DNA from: Falsiruegeria litorea R37
GTDB taxonomy: Bacteria > Pseudomonadota > Alphaproteobacteria > Rhodobacterales > Rhodobacteraceae
NCBI RefSeq assembly: GCF_900172225.1
Contig: NZ_FWFO01000005.1
Span: 124,001 to 188,000 of the forward strand
Direction of reading: 5' to 3'
Length of the DNA: 64,000 bases
Part shown: piece after piece, positions 1 through 9,349 of the stretch
Position numbering within the stretch: the stretch's first letter is position 1
How the letters are laid out: every line of letters begins with the position of its first letter
Program-made: the position numbers and the translations under genes
The notes under the pieces: generated by a model
Database searches by the model: none
Told to the model about the DNA's origin: nothing
The model's input: only the letters and a program-made list of their open reading frames with translations

Positions 1-329
1 GCGCGCTGCGCCTGAGCGGCATCAGGTCCGCTGACCAGCACAACGTCGCCCGTTGCTTCCATGCGTTGGATGCCGGATTGTTCCTGGTTGTAGATGACAA
101 GAACGCGCTGCGCAGACAGGCGCATTTCACCTTGCCCCACCAAGACGTTACCCTTGAATTCCGCGGATCCGTTCTCCTGGTTCACGTCGAGCGTATCAGC
201 TGTCACTTCTACCGGCAGGGATGGGTCGGCTTTGATCGCACCGAATGCAACGTTAGTGCCCTGTGCCGACACCGGTGCCGCGCCCAGGACCAAAGAGATG
301 CTGATAATCAGAGCGCGAAAATAGAACAC
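1..329 (-). CDS. lptA: LptA, periplasmic LPS transport protein (5' part only)
   Basis: The reverse strand reads from a GTG at 329 off the window edge, giving about 109 residues. They begin with a clear signal peptide (MFYFRALIISISLVLG, then APVSAQG), followed by the beta-jellyroll pattern of LptA/OstA (VTADTLDVNQENGSAEFKGN, then RLSAQRVLVIYN). LptA bridges LPS from the inner-membrane LptBFGC complex to LptD across the periplasm. The gene begins 3 bases after the lptC stop, so the two are almost certainly cotranscribed and translationally coupled. The GTG start is chosen because it is the first start codon after that stop and directly precedes the signal peptide. The C-terminus lies outside the window. 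Confidence 0.88.
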   Translation of the reverse strand, partial: MFYFRALIISISLVLGAAPVSAQGTNVAFGAIKADPSLPVEVTADTLDVNQENGSAEFKGNVLVGQGEMRLSAQRVLVIYNQEQSGIQRMEATGDVVLVSGPDAAQAQR

Positions 330-332
330 AGG

Positions 333-932
333 TTATCTTTCTTGCTTTTGGGGATCATATATCAGCTTCACGCCGTTTTTGAATACCATGTGGATGGGTC
401 CATCGTCGTTTTTTGCACCCATTTCCATGTTTCCGGCCGTGAAATCACCAATTGGGCCGGTTCCGGTGACTGTTCCGGGGGTCGATCCCTTGATCCCGCT
501 CAGCGTCGTGTGCAGCACTTCGGTCCGGATTTCGGTGCCATCGGTTGATGTGATCCGAACGTCGCCCGAGAACACGGCCATGTCCTGATCCAGCGCAACG
601 CTCCCCAAATCCGAGGTCAGGCGGATGATCTTGCCGTCGATAAGTTTGATCTTGGCGTCCAGGTTTGTCGCCTCGGCCGGGGAATTTGGCCCGCCAGGCC
701 GGGCGATCAATGCGGTGACCAGCACTTCTTCGCCCTTGGCAGTGGTGCCCGAGAAATAGGGTTTGGTCACTTGTTGGTCGCGCATCCGATCTGCCATGTC
801 CTGTTCGGCAAACGGGATTGTGGCATTTGGGTCGACGCTGCGGGACAGCAGGAACAGGGTCGACAACAGCGCAAGTGCTGCCAAAGGCAGAAGCACCTTT
901 AACAGTTGCACCATGCGTGAATAGCCGTCCAA
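333..932 (-). CDS. lptC: LptC, LPS export periplasmic anchor protein
   Basis: This 199-residue protein has one N-terminal membrane segment (about residues 8-30, QLLKVLLPLAALALLSTLFL) and a beta-rich periplasmic part typical of the LptC/YrbK family. LptC is bitopic and passes LPS from LptBFG to LptA. It sits 12 bases downstream of kdsD and 3 bases upstream of lptA on the same strand, the usual alphaproteobacterial order. Family identity rests on topology, size and context more than on a sharp motif, because LptC diverges strongly in sequence. Confidence 0.85.
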   Translation of the reverse strand: MDGYSRMVQLLKVLLPLAALALLSTLFLLSRSVDPNATIPFAEQDMADRMRDQQVTKPYFSGTTAKGEEVLVTALIARPGGPNSPAEATNLDAKIKLIDGKIIRLTSDLGSVALDQDMAVFSGDVRITSTDGTEIRTEVLHTTLSGIKGSTPGTVTGTGPIGDFTAGNMEMGAKNDDGPIHMVFKNGVKLIYDPQKQER

Positions 933-944
933 ATCCCCGGCCCC

Positions 945-1913
945 TTATCCCAGACCGACGCGCAGGCAGTCGTGGATATGCAGCAAGCCCTGCGCCGAGC
1001 TTTTTGTGGCCTCATCGGTCACAAACAGGCAGGTGATCTTTCGCTGGTTCATCACGGCCACCGCCTCCTCGGCCAGCGAATCGGCTGTGATCGTGGTCGG
1101 GTTGGCGGTCATGACCTGTTCTGCATTCAGATCCAGCAACCCGTCCATGTTTCGCCGCAAGTCACCATCGGTGATGATCCCTGCCAGCGATCCATCCGCG
1201 CCGGTTACGCCCACAACGCCAAAGCCCTTTTGGCTGATCTCGATCAGCGCCTCGCTCATCGGCGTATCGGCGGTGATCAGTGGCAGAGCATCGCCCGCAT
1301 GCATCAGATCGCTGACCTTGCTCAGTCGCGCGCCTAGCTTGCCACCAGGGTGGAACTCGCGGAAATTCTCGGGCCGGAAGTCGCGATACTTCATCAATGC
1401 AATCGCCAGTGCATCCCCCATCGCTAGCGTCAGCGTTGTCGAGATGGATGGCACCATGCCAAAGCCACAGGCTTCGCCCCGTGCGGGGATCTGCAGGTGC
1501 ACATCGGCGTTCTTCATCAGCGTGCTGTCCATGCGGCTGGACAGACCGATAAGAGGGATCGAGAAGCGACGCGTAAACGCCAGCAGGTTCGCCAACTCTG
1601 GTGCCTCGCCCGAGTTCGAAATCGCCAGAACAACATCCCCTTCGGACAGCATGCCCAGATCGCCGTGGCTTGCCTCGGCCGGGTGCACGAAATAGGCGGG
1701 CGTGCCGGTGCTGGCCAGGGTGGCGGCGATCTTGTGGCCGATGTGGCCCGATTTGCCGATGCCGCTGACGATAACGCGACCCTTGGTGTTCAGGATCAGA
1801 TCAACTGCTTGTGCAAAGCGATCATCCAGCCCTTCGGCCAAGGACTCAAGCGCTTGGGCCTCGTCTGTGATCACCTGGCGGGCGGTGCTGAGAAAGGACT
1901 GTGGATCGGTCAT
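945..1913 (-). CDS. kdsD: Arabinose-5-phosphate isomerase KdsD
   Basis: This 322-residue protein has an N-terminal SIS sugar-isomerase domain (about residues 35-180, with GKSGHIGHKIAATLASTGTP and VLAISNSGEAPEL) followed by two CBS domains (about 205-320). That is the KdsD/KpsF architecture at the usual length. It interconverts ribulose 5-phosphate and arabinose 5-phosphate, the first step towards Kdo for lipid A core, which matches the following lptC and lptA. Its ATG overlaps the TGA of the upstream rnd gene (ATGA), so it is probably translated by coupling. Confidence 0.95.
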   Translation of the reverse strand: MTDPQSFLSTARQVITDEAQALESLAEGLDDRFAQAVDLILNTKGRVIVSGIGKSGHIGHKIAATLASTGTPAYFVHPAEASHGDLGMLSEGDVVLAISNSGEAPELANLLAFTRRFSIPLIGLSSRMDSTLMKNADVHLQIPARGEACGFGMVPSISTTLTLAMGDALAIALMKYRDFRPENFREFHPGGKLGARLSKVSDLMHAGDALPLITADTPMSEALIEISQKGFGVVGVTGADGSLAGIITDGDLRRNMDGLLDLNAEQVMTANPTTITADSLAEEAVAVMNQRKITCLFVTDEATKSSAQGLLHIHDCLRVGLG

Positions 1914-2524
1914 GAGTGTGCAAAGATATCCGTTTCAGGCCAGCCTGCCAAATCCAGCTTGGCGCGCATGGGAAGAAAATCAAAACAGGCCTGGGCCATC
2001 TCGGTCCGACCTTCGCGCGCCAGGCGCTTGTTCAGCTCATCGCGCAGTTGGTGCAGGTGTAGGACGTCGGATGCGGCATAGTCGAGTTGCGCGGGCGTCA
2101 GGGTTTCGGCGCCCCAATCGCTCATCTGTTGCTGTTTCGAGATGTCGACGCCGATCAACTCTTGCGTCAGGTTCTTAAGCCCGTGGCGGTCGGTATAGGT
2201 GCGCACCAGTCGGCTGGCGATCTTGGTGCAGTATACAGGCGCGGTCAGCGCGCCAAAGGCGTTGTACATCGCGGCGATGTCAAAGCGGCCAAAGTGAAAC
2301 AGCTTGAGCACATCCGGATTTTCCAGCATCGCGCACAGGTTTGGCGCCGATGTCTGACCCTTTTCGACCTGCACGATGTGCGCGTCGCCGTCACCACCGG
2401 ACATTTGGATCACGCACAGGCGGTCCCGATGTGGGTTCAGGCCCATGGTTTCACAGTCGATGGCCACAATGGGCCCTAGGTCCAGCCCGTCGGGCAGGTC
2501 GTTCTTGTACAGGTGGTTTGCCAC
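1910..2524 (-). CDS. rnd: Ribonuclease D-type 3'-5' exonuclease, short form
   Basis: The 204-residue protein consists of a single DEDDy exonuclease domain. Motif I is AIDCETMGL, motif II is around LKLFHFGRFD, and motif III is YAASDVLHLHQL with the catalytic Tyr. The HRDC domains of Escherichia coli RNase D are absent, as in many alphaproteobacterial homologues of about 200 residues. The expected role is 3' trimming of tRNA and other small RNA precursors in the cytoplasm. It is the first gene of the rnd-kdsD-lptC-lptA run and overlaps kdsD by 4 bases. Confidence 0.9.
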   Translation of the reverse strand: MANHLYKNDLPDGLDLGPIVAIDCETMGLNPHRDRLCVIQMSGGDGDAHIVQVEKGQTSAPNLCAMLENPDVLKLFHFGRFDIAAMYNAFGALTAPVYCTKIASRLVRTYTDRHGLKNLTQELIGVDISKQQQMSDWGAETLTPAQLDYAASDVLHLHQLRDELNKRLAREGRTEMAQACFDFLPMRAKLDLAGWPETDIFAHS

Positions 2525-2624
2525 GAATGATGTCCTTTGCGCCTTGTGCGGCTGAGATAGGGGGTTTGGATACCAAACTCAACTGTGATGGGGAAAGCGG
2601 GCAAAGCCGCCTTGCGCATAAAGA

Positions 2625-2638
2625 TTGATCTATCACAA
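2625..2638 (+). promoter_or_regulatory. Putative NnrR/FNR-type site upstream of nnrS
   Basis: TTGATCTATCACAA contains the TTG-N8-CAA core of the Crp/FNR superfamily. It lies 67 bases before the nnrS ATG in the divergent rnd/nnrS gap. nnrS is a known NnrR (nitric-oxide-responsive) target in Rhodobacter, which makes this placement sensible. A two-half-site match of this size can occur by chance. Confidence 0.5.
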
Positions 2639-2705
2639 ACTCAACTTTGGGGTCGCGTGATACGTCGGGGCAGTTCTCTGGAATTCGATCAAGTTGTGCA
2701 GCCCC

Positions 2706-3854
2706 ATGTCCCCCACTCAAACCTCTCTCTTTTCTTACGGATTTCGCCCGATGTTTCTGGGTGCCTCCCTCTTTGCGATCCTGTCCATTGTGATCTGGGT
2801 TTTGTCGTTGCGGGGCGCTGCTGAGCTGCCGCTCTACGGGGATCCCCACCTGTGGCACATGCATGAGATGCTGTTTGGCTACGTCTCGGCCGTGCTGACC
2901 GGGTTCCTGCTGACGGCCGTGCCCAATTGGACCGGACGCGCACCTGTTGTTGGATCGCTGCTGGTTGGGCTGACGGGGTTGTGGGTTGCAGGTCGCGCGG
3001 TGATGCTCTGGGGCAGTGGTTGGGTTGCGGCGGGCGTCGAGGTGTTGTTTTTGTTTGCCGTCCTCGCGATCACAACACGCGAAGTGATCGCTGGTCGCAA
3101 TTGGCGCAATCTGATGGTGGTGGGGCCGGTCAGTGTTTTTGCTTTGGCGAACCTGGGATTTCACACCGAGTCCGCGCTGACAGGGAATGCCGAATACGCA
3201 ACCCGTGCCGGGTTTGTTGCCATCATGGCGTTGCTAATGCTGATCGGGGGAAGGATCACACCGGCCTTCACCCGCAATTGGCTGAAACAACAAGGTCATG
3301 CGCATCTGCCACCGACCTTTGGTCGCTTTGATGCCGTCAGCCTTTTGGTCAGTGTTCTGGCCCTGATCTTGTGGTTCATTGTCCCTGATATCCTCGTATC
3401 TGCTGGATCATTGGCAGTTGCCGCATTCCTCCAAGCGGTGCGTTTGGGACGGTGGGGCGGGTTGCGGACCCTGCCCAACCCCATCCTTTTCACGTTGCAT
3501 GGATGCTTTGCCATGATTCCGCTGGGGATGCTTATGCTGGCCGCCGCGCCGTTTGACTGGGCCTTTTATGCAGCCGGGCTGCACGTCATCGGGATTGCCG
3601 CCATTGGTGGAATGACACTGGCTGTCATGCTGCGCGCCAGTATGGGTCACACCGGGCGCCCACTGAAATCCGATATATGGATGAACGCCGCCTTGATCGC
3701 GTTGTTGCTGGCCTCAGGTTTGCGTGCGGCCTGGTCGCTTTGGGGCTTGCCCGGCTGGATGCTGGATCTGTCGGCAACGCTGTGGATTGTGGCTTTTGGT
3801 GTCTTTGCGCTGCGGGTTGGACCCTGGCTTTTGCGCCCCTCAAAACCTGCTTAG
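2706..3854 (+). CDS. nnrS: NnrS family haem-copper membrane protein
   Basis: A polytopic membrane protein of 382 residues with about 12 hydrophobic segments. It has the NnrS-family N-terminus (FSYGFRPMFLGASLFAI), the HLWHMHEMLFGYVSAVLTGF stretch and the later GGRITPAFTRNW and LHVIGIAAIGGMTLAVMLRAS motifs. NnrS protects against nitric oxide and related nitrosative stress, and its expression usually depends on NnrR. The ATG at 2706 is preferred to a TTG at 2694, although neither has a strong ribosome binding site. No denitrification gene is adjacent in this window. Confidence 0.92.
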   Translation: MSPTQTSLFSYGFRPMFLGASLFAILSIVIWVLSLRGAAELPLYGDPHLWHMHEMLFGYVSAVLTGFLLTAVPNWTGRAPVVGSLLVGLTGLWVAGRAVMLWGSGWVAAGVEVLFLFAVLAITTREVIAGRNWRNLMVVGPVSVFALANLGFHTESALTGNAEYATRAGFVAIMALLMLIGGRITPAFTRNWLKQQGHAHLPPTFGRFDAVSLLVSVLALILWFIVPDILVSAGSLAVAAFLQAVRLGRWGGLRTLPNPILFTLHGCFAMIPLGMLMLAAAPFDWAFYAAGLHVIGIAAIGGMTLAVMLRASMGHTGRPLKSDIWMNAALIALLLASGLRAAWSLWGLPGWMLDLSATLWIVAFGVFALRVGPWLLRPSKPA

Positions 3855-3894
3855 AAGGTTTGTCGGAACGGCGCAGGTCCAGTATAGAGTGGGC

Positions 3895-4635
3895 ATGGCC
3901 AAAAAATCGGCAGGCAAGAAGAAGAGCAGAGCAAAAGCAAAGACACGGTTCAAACCGTTGCCTTGGCTGTTGTCGTGGGCGGGCTTCCTTGCTTTGCGCG
4001 GCACCACGATCTTGATCCTGACCGTTTTGGCGCTGGTGGTGCTCTATACATTTGTCAATCCGCCGATCACCCACACCATTTGGTCGGAAAAGCGCCGTTT
4101 GGGGTCAGTTGATCGGCAATGGGTTCCGATCGAAGAGATCACCCCCGTCATGGCCCGTTCGGTTGTTGCCGCAGAGGATGCGAATTTTTGCCTGCACTGG
4201 GGTTTTGACGTCAAAGCGATTCGGGCGGCGATTGATTCCGGTAGTGGGCGGGGGGCGTCCACGATCTCGCAACAGGTGGTCAAAAACGTTTTCCTCTGGC
4301 AGGGGCGCAGCTGGATTCGCAAGGCGCTTGAGACAGCGATCACGCCGGCAGTCGAGGTGATCTGGTCCAAGCGGCGCATCCTTGAGGTTTACTTGAACGT
4401 GGCCGAGATGGACGAAGGCGTGTTCGGCGTTGATGCAGCCGCCCAAGGATACTTTGGCGTGACGCCGGATAAGCTCACGCCTTTGCAGGCCGCGCGCATT
4501 GCCGCCGTGCTGCCTGCGCCCAAATCGCGCTCGGCCTCGAAACCAAGCGCCAAGGTGCGCAAGAGGACGGCCTCGATCATGGATGGGGCGGCCACCATCC
4601 GCGCAGATGGGCGGGCCGCGTGTTTCGAGGATTGA
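3895..4635 (+). CDS. mtgA: Monofunctional peptidoglycan transglycosylase MtgA
   Basis: This 246-residue protein has a basic cytoplasmic start (MAKKSAGKKKSRAKAK), one membrane anchor (about 36-54) and a GT51 domain. The catalytic Glu is E94 in VVAAEDANFCLHWGFD, and other GT51 motifs are GRGASTISQQVVKNVFLW, RKALETAITPAVE and KRRILEVYLNVAEMDEGVFG. It polymerises lipid II into glycan strands at the outer face of the inner membrane. There is no transpeptidase domain. The ATG at 3895 gives the normal MtgA N-terminus. The longer in-frame ORF upstream is an overlap with nnrS. Confidence 0.95.
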   Translation: MAKKSAGKKKSRAKAKTRFKPLPWLLSWAGFLALRGTTILILTVLALVVLYTFVNPPITHTIWSEKRRLGSVDRQWVPIEEITPVMARSVVAAEDANFCLHWGFDVKAIRAAIDSGSGRGASTISQQVVKNVFLWQGRSWIRKALETAITPAVEVIWSKRRILEVYLNVAEMDEGVFGVDAAAQGYFGVTPDKLTPLQAARIAAVLPAPKSRSASKPSAKVRKRTASIMDGAATIRADGRAACFED

Positions 4636-4692
4636 AAATCCTGACGCCAGAGGGCATTGCTGGATCAACACCATTCGTTCAACTGGATCACC

Positions 4693-5358
4693 ATGGCGCG
4701 CCTGTTTCACGTCCCCCTTTCCCCGTTTTGCCGCAAAGTCCGGCTGTCGCTTGCTGAGAAGAAGATCGAAGTCGAGCTGGTCGAAGAAAGATATTGGGAG
4801 GAAGACCCCGATTTTCTGCGCCGCAACCCGGCCGGTAAGGTCCCGGTGATCAAGCTGGACGGCAAGATGATGGCCGAAAGCGCGGCCATCTGTGAATACA
4901 TCGAAGAAACTCGTCCCGAGCCGTCGCTTATGCCCAAGGACGTTGATGCCCGGTATGAGGTACGCCGCCTGATCAGTTGGTTCGATGACAAGTTCCACCA
5001 CGAGGTGACGTCGAAGCTGCTGTATGAGCGGGTCAACAAGAAGATGACCGGTCAGGGCTATCCCGACAGTCGCAACGTCAAGGCCGGAGCCAAGGCGATC
5101 AAGTATCATCTGGATTACATGGCCTGGTTGCTGGATCACCGCCGTTGGCTGGCGGGCGATGCAATGACGCTGGCTGATTTTGCAGCCGCCGCGCATCTAT
5201 CGTCGCTGGACTATATCTCGGATGTGGATTGGAACCGCAGTCAGATCGTCAAGGATTGGTACGCCAAGATCAAATCGCGTCCTGCCTTCCGGTCTATCCT
5301 GGCCGATCAGATTCCGGGCTTCCGCCCGCCGGCCCATTACGCCGACCTGGATTTCTGA
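4693..5358 (+). CDS. Glutathione S-transferase family protein
   Basis: The protein is 221 residues long with an N-terminal thioredoxin-like GST domain ([24 protein letters not shown], then [26 protein letters not shown]). The C-terminal all-helical domain includes [24 protein letters not shown]. The SPFCRK motif provides a Ser or Cys at the usual active-site position. It is likely a cytosolic glutathione-dependent conjugation, isomerase or reductase enzyme, but the substrate cannot be assigned. It lies 57 bases after mtgA and 28 bases before queG. Confidence 0.88.
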   Translation: MARLFHVPLSPFCRKVRLSLAEKKIEVELVEERYWEEDPDFLRRNPAGKVPVIKLDGKMMAESAAICEYIEETRPEPSLMPKDVDARYEVRRLISWFDDKFHHEVTSKLLYERVNKKMTGQGYPDSRNVKAGAKAIKYHLDYMAWLLDHRRWLAGDAMTLADFAAAAHLSSLDYISDVDWNRSQIVKDWYAKIKSRPAFRSILADQIPGFRPPAHYADLDF

Positions 5359-5386
5359 TAGACCTTTGGGCAGAGGCCCAAATTCA

Positions 5387-6424
5387 ATGACCACCGATCC
5401 CGATCTGAAACAGAGACTGACGCAGCAGGCGCTGGACGAAGGGTTCGTGTCCTGTCGGATCTGCCGCCCATGGGACATCCCGCAGGTGCCCGAGCGCTTG
5501 GCCGCTTTTGTCGAGGCCGGGTATCACGGGCAGATGGGCTGGATGGGCGAACGAATGCATTGGCGCGGCAACCCCGCCGCGCTTTGGCCCGAAGCGCAAT
5601 CCGTGATCATGTTGGCCGAAAGCTATGCCCCGGATCACGACCCCCGTGCCATTCTGGACCATCCGGATAAGGGCGCGATTTCGGTCTATGCGCAGAACAA
5701 GGACTATCACGATCTGGTCAAGAAACGCCTCAAACGCCTGGCCCGTTGGCTGATCGCCGAGGGTGGTGGAGAGGTGAAGGTTTTTGTCGATACAGCACCC
5801 GTTTCCGAAAAGGCGTTGGGTCAGGCGGCGGGTCTTGGGTGGCAGGGCAAACACACCAACCTTGTGAGCCGTGATTGGGGCAATTGGGCCTTCATAGGCT
5901 CTGTTTTCACCACACTCGACTTGCCCGCAGATGCACCTGAGATCGACCATTGTGGCTCTTGCCGGTCTTGTTTGGCGGCGTGTCCCACCGATGCTTTTCC
6001 TGCGCCCTACCAGTTGGATGCGCGGCGTTGCATTTCTTACCTGACCATCGAACACAAAGGCCCGGTCGACGAAGAGCTGCGGGGTAAACTGGGCAACCGC
6101 ATCTATGGCTGCGACGATTGCCTGGCTGCGTGTCCATGGAACAAATTCGCGGTGGCGGCCAGTGACATGCGCTATGCCGCGCGCGAAGAGTTGAAGGCTC
6201 CGGGGTTGGCTGAATTGGCCACTTTGGACGACACGACGTTTCGGGCGTTTTTCTCGGGCTCGCCGATCAAGCGGATCGGGAGGGACCGGTTCGTGCGCAA
6301 TGTCCTTTATGCCATCGGTAACTCGGGTGATGCAGCATTGATGCCAACCGCGCAGGGCCTGACCGAAGATGCGGATGCAACCGTGGCCGATGCTGCCCGG
6401 TGGGCCGTGGAACAATTGCAATAA
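5387..6424 (+). CDS. queG: Epoxyqueuosine reductase QueG
   Basis: This 345-residue enzyme reduces epoxyqueuosine to queuosine in tRNA wobble positions, the last step of Q34 synthesis, using cobalamin and two [4Fe-4S] clusters. Both cluster motifs are visible: [15 protein letters not shown] and [13 protein letters not shown]. The family signatures [20 protein letters not shown] and [16 protein letters not shown] are also present. A HEAT-like C-terminus ([12 protein letters not shown]) completes the usual architecture. The ATG at 5387 gives the family-typical N-terminus. The longer ORF runs back into the GST gene in another frame. Confidence 0.96.
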   Translation: MTTDPDLKQRLTQQALDEGFVSCRICRPWDIPQVPERLAAFVEAGYHGQMGWMGERMHWRGNPAALWPEAQSVIMLAESYAPDHDPRAILDHPDKGAISVYAQNKDYHDLVKKRLKRLARWLIAEGGGEVKVFVDTAPVSEKALGQAAGLGWQGKHTNLVSRDWGNWAFIGSVFTTLDLPADAPEIDHCGSCRSCLAACPTDAFPAPYQLDARRCISYLTIEHKGPVDEELRGKLGNRIYGCDDCLAACPWNKFAVAASDMRYAAREELKAPGLAELATLDDTTFRAFFSGSPIKRIGRDRFVRNVLYAIGNSGDAALMPTAQGLTEDADATVADAARWAVEQLQ

Positions 6425-6497
6425 GTGACGCAAACAGGCAGGACGTGTCGCGCGAACTCGCTATGTGGTGAGGTCACGACGCGAATGGAGGATCAAG

Positions 6498-8501
6498 ATG
6501 GCGCTGTCTTTGGGCGTGGATACCGGCGGGACCTATACGGATGCGGTGCTGATCCGGGACGAGCGAGATGTCATTGCTTCGGCCAAGTCGCTGACCACAC
6601 GGGCCGATCTGGCGATTGGGGTGGGCAAGGCGATCAAGTCGGTTCTGGCGCAGGCAGATGTCAGCGCGGATCAGGTGACGCTGGCCTCTTTGTCGACCAC
6701 ACTGGCCACCAACGCCCTAGTCGAGGGGCAGGGCGGGCGTGTTGCGCTGATCTATATCGGGTTTCGCGAGCAGGATCTGGACAAGCACGGTCTTTCAGAT
6801 GCGCTCAAAGGTGATCCGGCGCTGGTGATCGCGGGCGGGCACAGCCATGCGGGCAGTGAGAAAACGCCGCTGGATGTGACGGCGCTTGAGGCATTCATCG
6901 ACGCCAACACCGGGATATCGGGCTATGCGGTTGCTGCGCAGTTCGCCACTCGCAACCCCGCGCACGAGCTTGAAGCGGCCCGCATCATCACCGAGCGTAC
7001 CGGCGTTCCGGTGACCTGTTCGCACCAGCTGTCGGCCAAGTTGAACGGTCCCAAACGGGCGGTGACGGCCGTATTGAATGCACGTCTGATCGGCATGATC
7101 GATCGCCTGATTGGCCGGGCGCAGGATACGTTGGTGGATCTGGGGATCACAGCACCGATGATGGTGGTGCGAGGCGATGGAGCACTGATGAGCGCCGAAC
7201 AGGCGCGCGAGCGGCCCATCGAAACCATTTTGAGCGGCCCGGCGGCCTCGATCGTCGGGGCCTGCTGGCTGACCGATACGGAAAACGCGCTGGTGTCTGA
7301 CATTGGTGGCACAACCACGGATGTGGCTCTGATCAAGGATGGAAAGCCCGCAATTGACCCCGCAGGCGCGCGGGTTGGCGGGTTCCGCACCATGGTCGAG
7401 GCGGTCGCGATGCGCACCAGCGGCCTGGGCGGTGACAGTCAGGTTCATGTGGTGACCGAGGGGTTGACGGGCGGCGTGTTCCTTGGCCCACGTCGGGTTG
7501 TGCCCGTTTCGCTGATCGCGTCCGAGGCGCCTCAGGTGGTGCATGACGTGCTGGACACGCAACTGCATTCATCGACGCCCGGCGAGCACGACGCCCGCTT
7601 TGCGCGGGTCGTGCCCGGTATTCCATTTGATGGTGTGGGCGAGCGTGAGGCCGTTCTGATTGAACGTCTGGGCGATCGGGTTGTGCCCTTGGATCAGGTG
7701 CTGCGAACCCGGATGGAACACGGCGCGCTTGGGCGTCTGGTGGACCGTGGGATCGTGCAGGTGTCCGGTGTGACCCCTTCAGACGCGAGCCACGTTTTGG
7801 GACGGCTGGACAGTTGGGATCGGTCGGCAGCGGAAAAAGCGCTCGAGCTTTTTTCGCGCAAACGCGTCGGAACAGGCGACCGCATTTCTGCCACGCCCCG
7901 CGACATGGCACAGATCATTGTGGATCAGTTGACTGAACAGACCGCTTTGACCTTGTTAGAGACTGCTTTTGCGGAAGAGACCGAAGATTTCGGTGTTCCG
8001 CCTGAACAACTTGCCCGTCATGTCCTGTTGCAAAAGGGGCTGTCCAATCACCGGGGCTTGCTGGCATTGGATGCATCGTTGAACGTGGATGTGGTGGGGC
8101 TTGGCGCCTCGGCGCCCAGCTACTACCCAGCGGTTGGAGAGCGTTTGTGTTGCAACATGATCCTGCCGGAGCACGCAGGTGTCGCCAATGCCGTAGGGGC
8201 TGTTGTCGGTCGGGTCACATTCCGCCGAAGCGGCACCGTGACCTCCCCATCCGAGGGCAAGTACCGGGTTCACCTGGACTCAGGGCCGCAGGATTTCACC
8301 GAGTCGGACGCAGCTTTGACTTTGTTAGAGACTGTTTTGCGCCAAGAGGCCGAAGGCGCTGCAAAGGCCGCTGGTGCGGCGGATATTCGGGTACTGGTTG
8401 AACGCGACATCCGCACCGCGAGGATCGAGGCACGGGATGTTTTTGTCGAAGGCATGCTGACGGTCGAGGCCAGTGGACGACCCCGCGTGGCGGTTGGCTA
8501 G
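6498..8501 (+). CDS. Hydantoinase/oxoprolinase HyuA-like ATPase
   Basis: This 667-residue protein belongs to the hydantoinase A/N-methylhydantoinase family. It has LGVDTGGTYTDAVLI at the start, STTLATNALVEGQGGRVALI, the phosphate-binding SDIGGTTTDVALI and the RTSGLGGDSQVH motif. Such proteins use ATP to open five-membered imide or lactam rings, or in related families to carboxylate ketones. The usual HyuB partner is not adjacent, so the substrate is open. The ATG at 6498 follows a good GGAGG site. The class II aldolase gene 89 bases downstream may be cotranscribed. Confidence 0.8.
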   Translation: MALSLGVDTGGTYTDAVLIRDERDVIASAKSLTTRADLAIGVGKAIKSVLAQADVSADQVTLASLSTTLATNALVEGQGGRVALIYIGFREQDLDKHGLSDALKGDPALVIAGGHSHAGSEKTPLDVTALEAFIDANTGISGYAVAAQFATRNPAHELEAARIITERTGVPVTCSHQLSAKLNGPKRAVTAVLNARLIGMIDRLIGRAQDTLVDLGITAPMMVVRGDGALMSAEQARERPIETILSGPAASIVGACWLTDTENALVSDIGGTTTDVALIKDGKPAIDPAGARVGGFRTMVEAVAMRTSGLGGDSQVHVVTEGLTGGVFLGPRRVVPVSLIASEAPQVVHDVLDTQLHSSTPGEHDARFARVVPGIPFDGVGEREAVLIERLGDRVVPLDQVLRTRMEHGALGRLVDRGIVQVSGVTPSDASHVLGRLDSWDRSAAEKALELFSRKRVGTGDRISATPRDMAQIIVDQLTEQTALTLLETAFAEETEDFGVPPEQLARHVLLQKGLSNHRGLLALDASLNVDVVGLGASAPSYYPAVGERLCCNMILPEHAGVANAVGAVVGRVTFRRSGTVTSPSEGKYRVHLDSGPQDFTESDAALTLLETVLRQEAEGAAKAAGAADIRVLVERDIRTARIEARDVFVEGMLTVEASGRPRVAVG

Positions 8502-8590
8502 CGCTCTCAAAGCGACACGGCTGACGGATTCCTTCAATCTTGGCTTTCGATCCTGATGCAGTCTGTACTGACATCAAAGTGAGGATCGCA

Positions 8591-9304
8591 ATGCAACATC
8601 GTCAGGACCGCATCGACTTGGCTGCTTGTTTAAGGCTGGCCGCCCGCAACGGATGGCAGAGGGGTGTGGACAATCACTTTTCGTTGGCGGTTGATGAGGG
8701 GCATTTCCTGGTCAACGCCCGTGGCCTGCATTGGTCCGAGGTTACAGCATCGAACCTGTTGCTGGCCAATCACGACGGCAATGTTGTTGAGGGGGAGGGA
8801 GAGATTGAGGCGTCGGCCTTTTATATCCATTCCCACATCCATCGTACTGTACCCCATGCGCGCTGCGTTCTGCACGCCCATCCGACCTATTCCACGGCGC
8901 TTGGCTGTATCGAAGGGGGGCGGCTTGAGAACTGCCATCAGGACGCTTTGAGGTTCCTGGGGCGGGTGTCCTACGACGGGGACTTCAGCGGGTCTGCCTT
9001 TGATGACGGAGAAGGTGGGCGCATTGCAGCAACCATTGGGAACGGCAATATCGTTGTCATGGCGCACCACGGGATCACCGTGGTCGGGGAAACCGTGGCG
9101 CGGGCCTATGACGATTTCTACAACTTTGAGGTAGCTTGCGAATACCAGCTGACGGCAATGGCCTCGGGCCGTCCGCTGGCCATTCTTCCAGATGATGTCG
9201 CTGAAAAGCTTGCCGCAGGCATGTGGGACGAACGCCAGATCGACTTTCACTTTGCAGCGATGAAGCGGCTGTTGGATCGGGACGAGCCCGATTATGCCCA
9301 GTAA
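8591..9304 (+). CDS. Class II aldolase/adducin family protein
   Basis: A 237-residue class II aldolase fold. The metal-binding histidines are in SHIHRTVPHARCVLHAHPTYSTAL and in VVMAHHGITVVGETVARAYDDFYNFE. The substrate is unknown. Members include fuculose-phosphate aldolase and decarboxylases of several oxo acids. Preferred start is ATG 8591, with GAGG 8 bases upstream. A TTG at 8540 would add 17 residues. It resembles, at family level, the aldolase at 19902-20657, including the LNVNPRGLHWSEVTASNLLL-like region. It ends at a hairpin shared with the convergent msrBA genes. Confidence 0.82.
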   Translation: MQHRQDRIDLAACLRLAARNGWQRGVDNHFSLAVDEGHFLVNARGLHWSEVTASNLLLANHDGNVVEGEGEIEASAFYIHSHIHRTVPHARCVLHAHPTYSTALGCIEGGRLENCHQDALRFLGRVSYDGDFSGSAFDDGEGGRIAATIGNGNIVVMAHHGITVVGETVARAYDDFYNFEVACEYQLTAMASGRPLAILPDDVAEKLAAGMWDERQIDFHFAAMKRLLDRDEPDYAQ

Positions 9305-9312
9305 AAAGGGAA

Positions 9313-9338
9313 ACGCCCCACCGAAATCGGAGGGGCGT
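9313..9338. terminator. Hairpin between convergent aldolase and msrA genes
   Basis: ACGCCCC at 9313-9319 pairs with GGGGCGT at 9332-9338, and an inner CCG/CGG extends the stem. On the reverse strand the hairpin is followed by a pyrimidine-rich tract ending in TTTTT, so it can stop msrBA transcription. On the forward strand the T tract is weak. Confidence 0.7.
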
Positions 9339-9349
9339 GATTTGTCGTC

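Noticed and set aside
4105-5196. Reverse-strand open frame of 363 codons across mtgA and the GST gene
   Set aside because: It covers two well-supported forward genes and has no family features or ribosome binding site.
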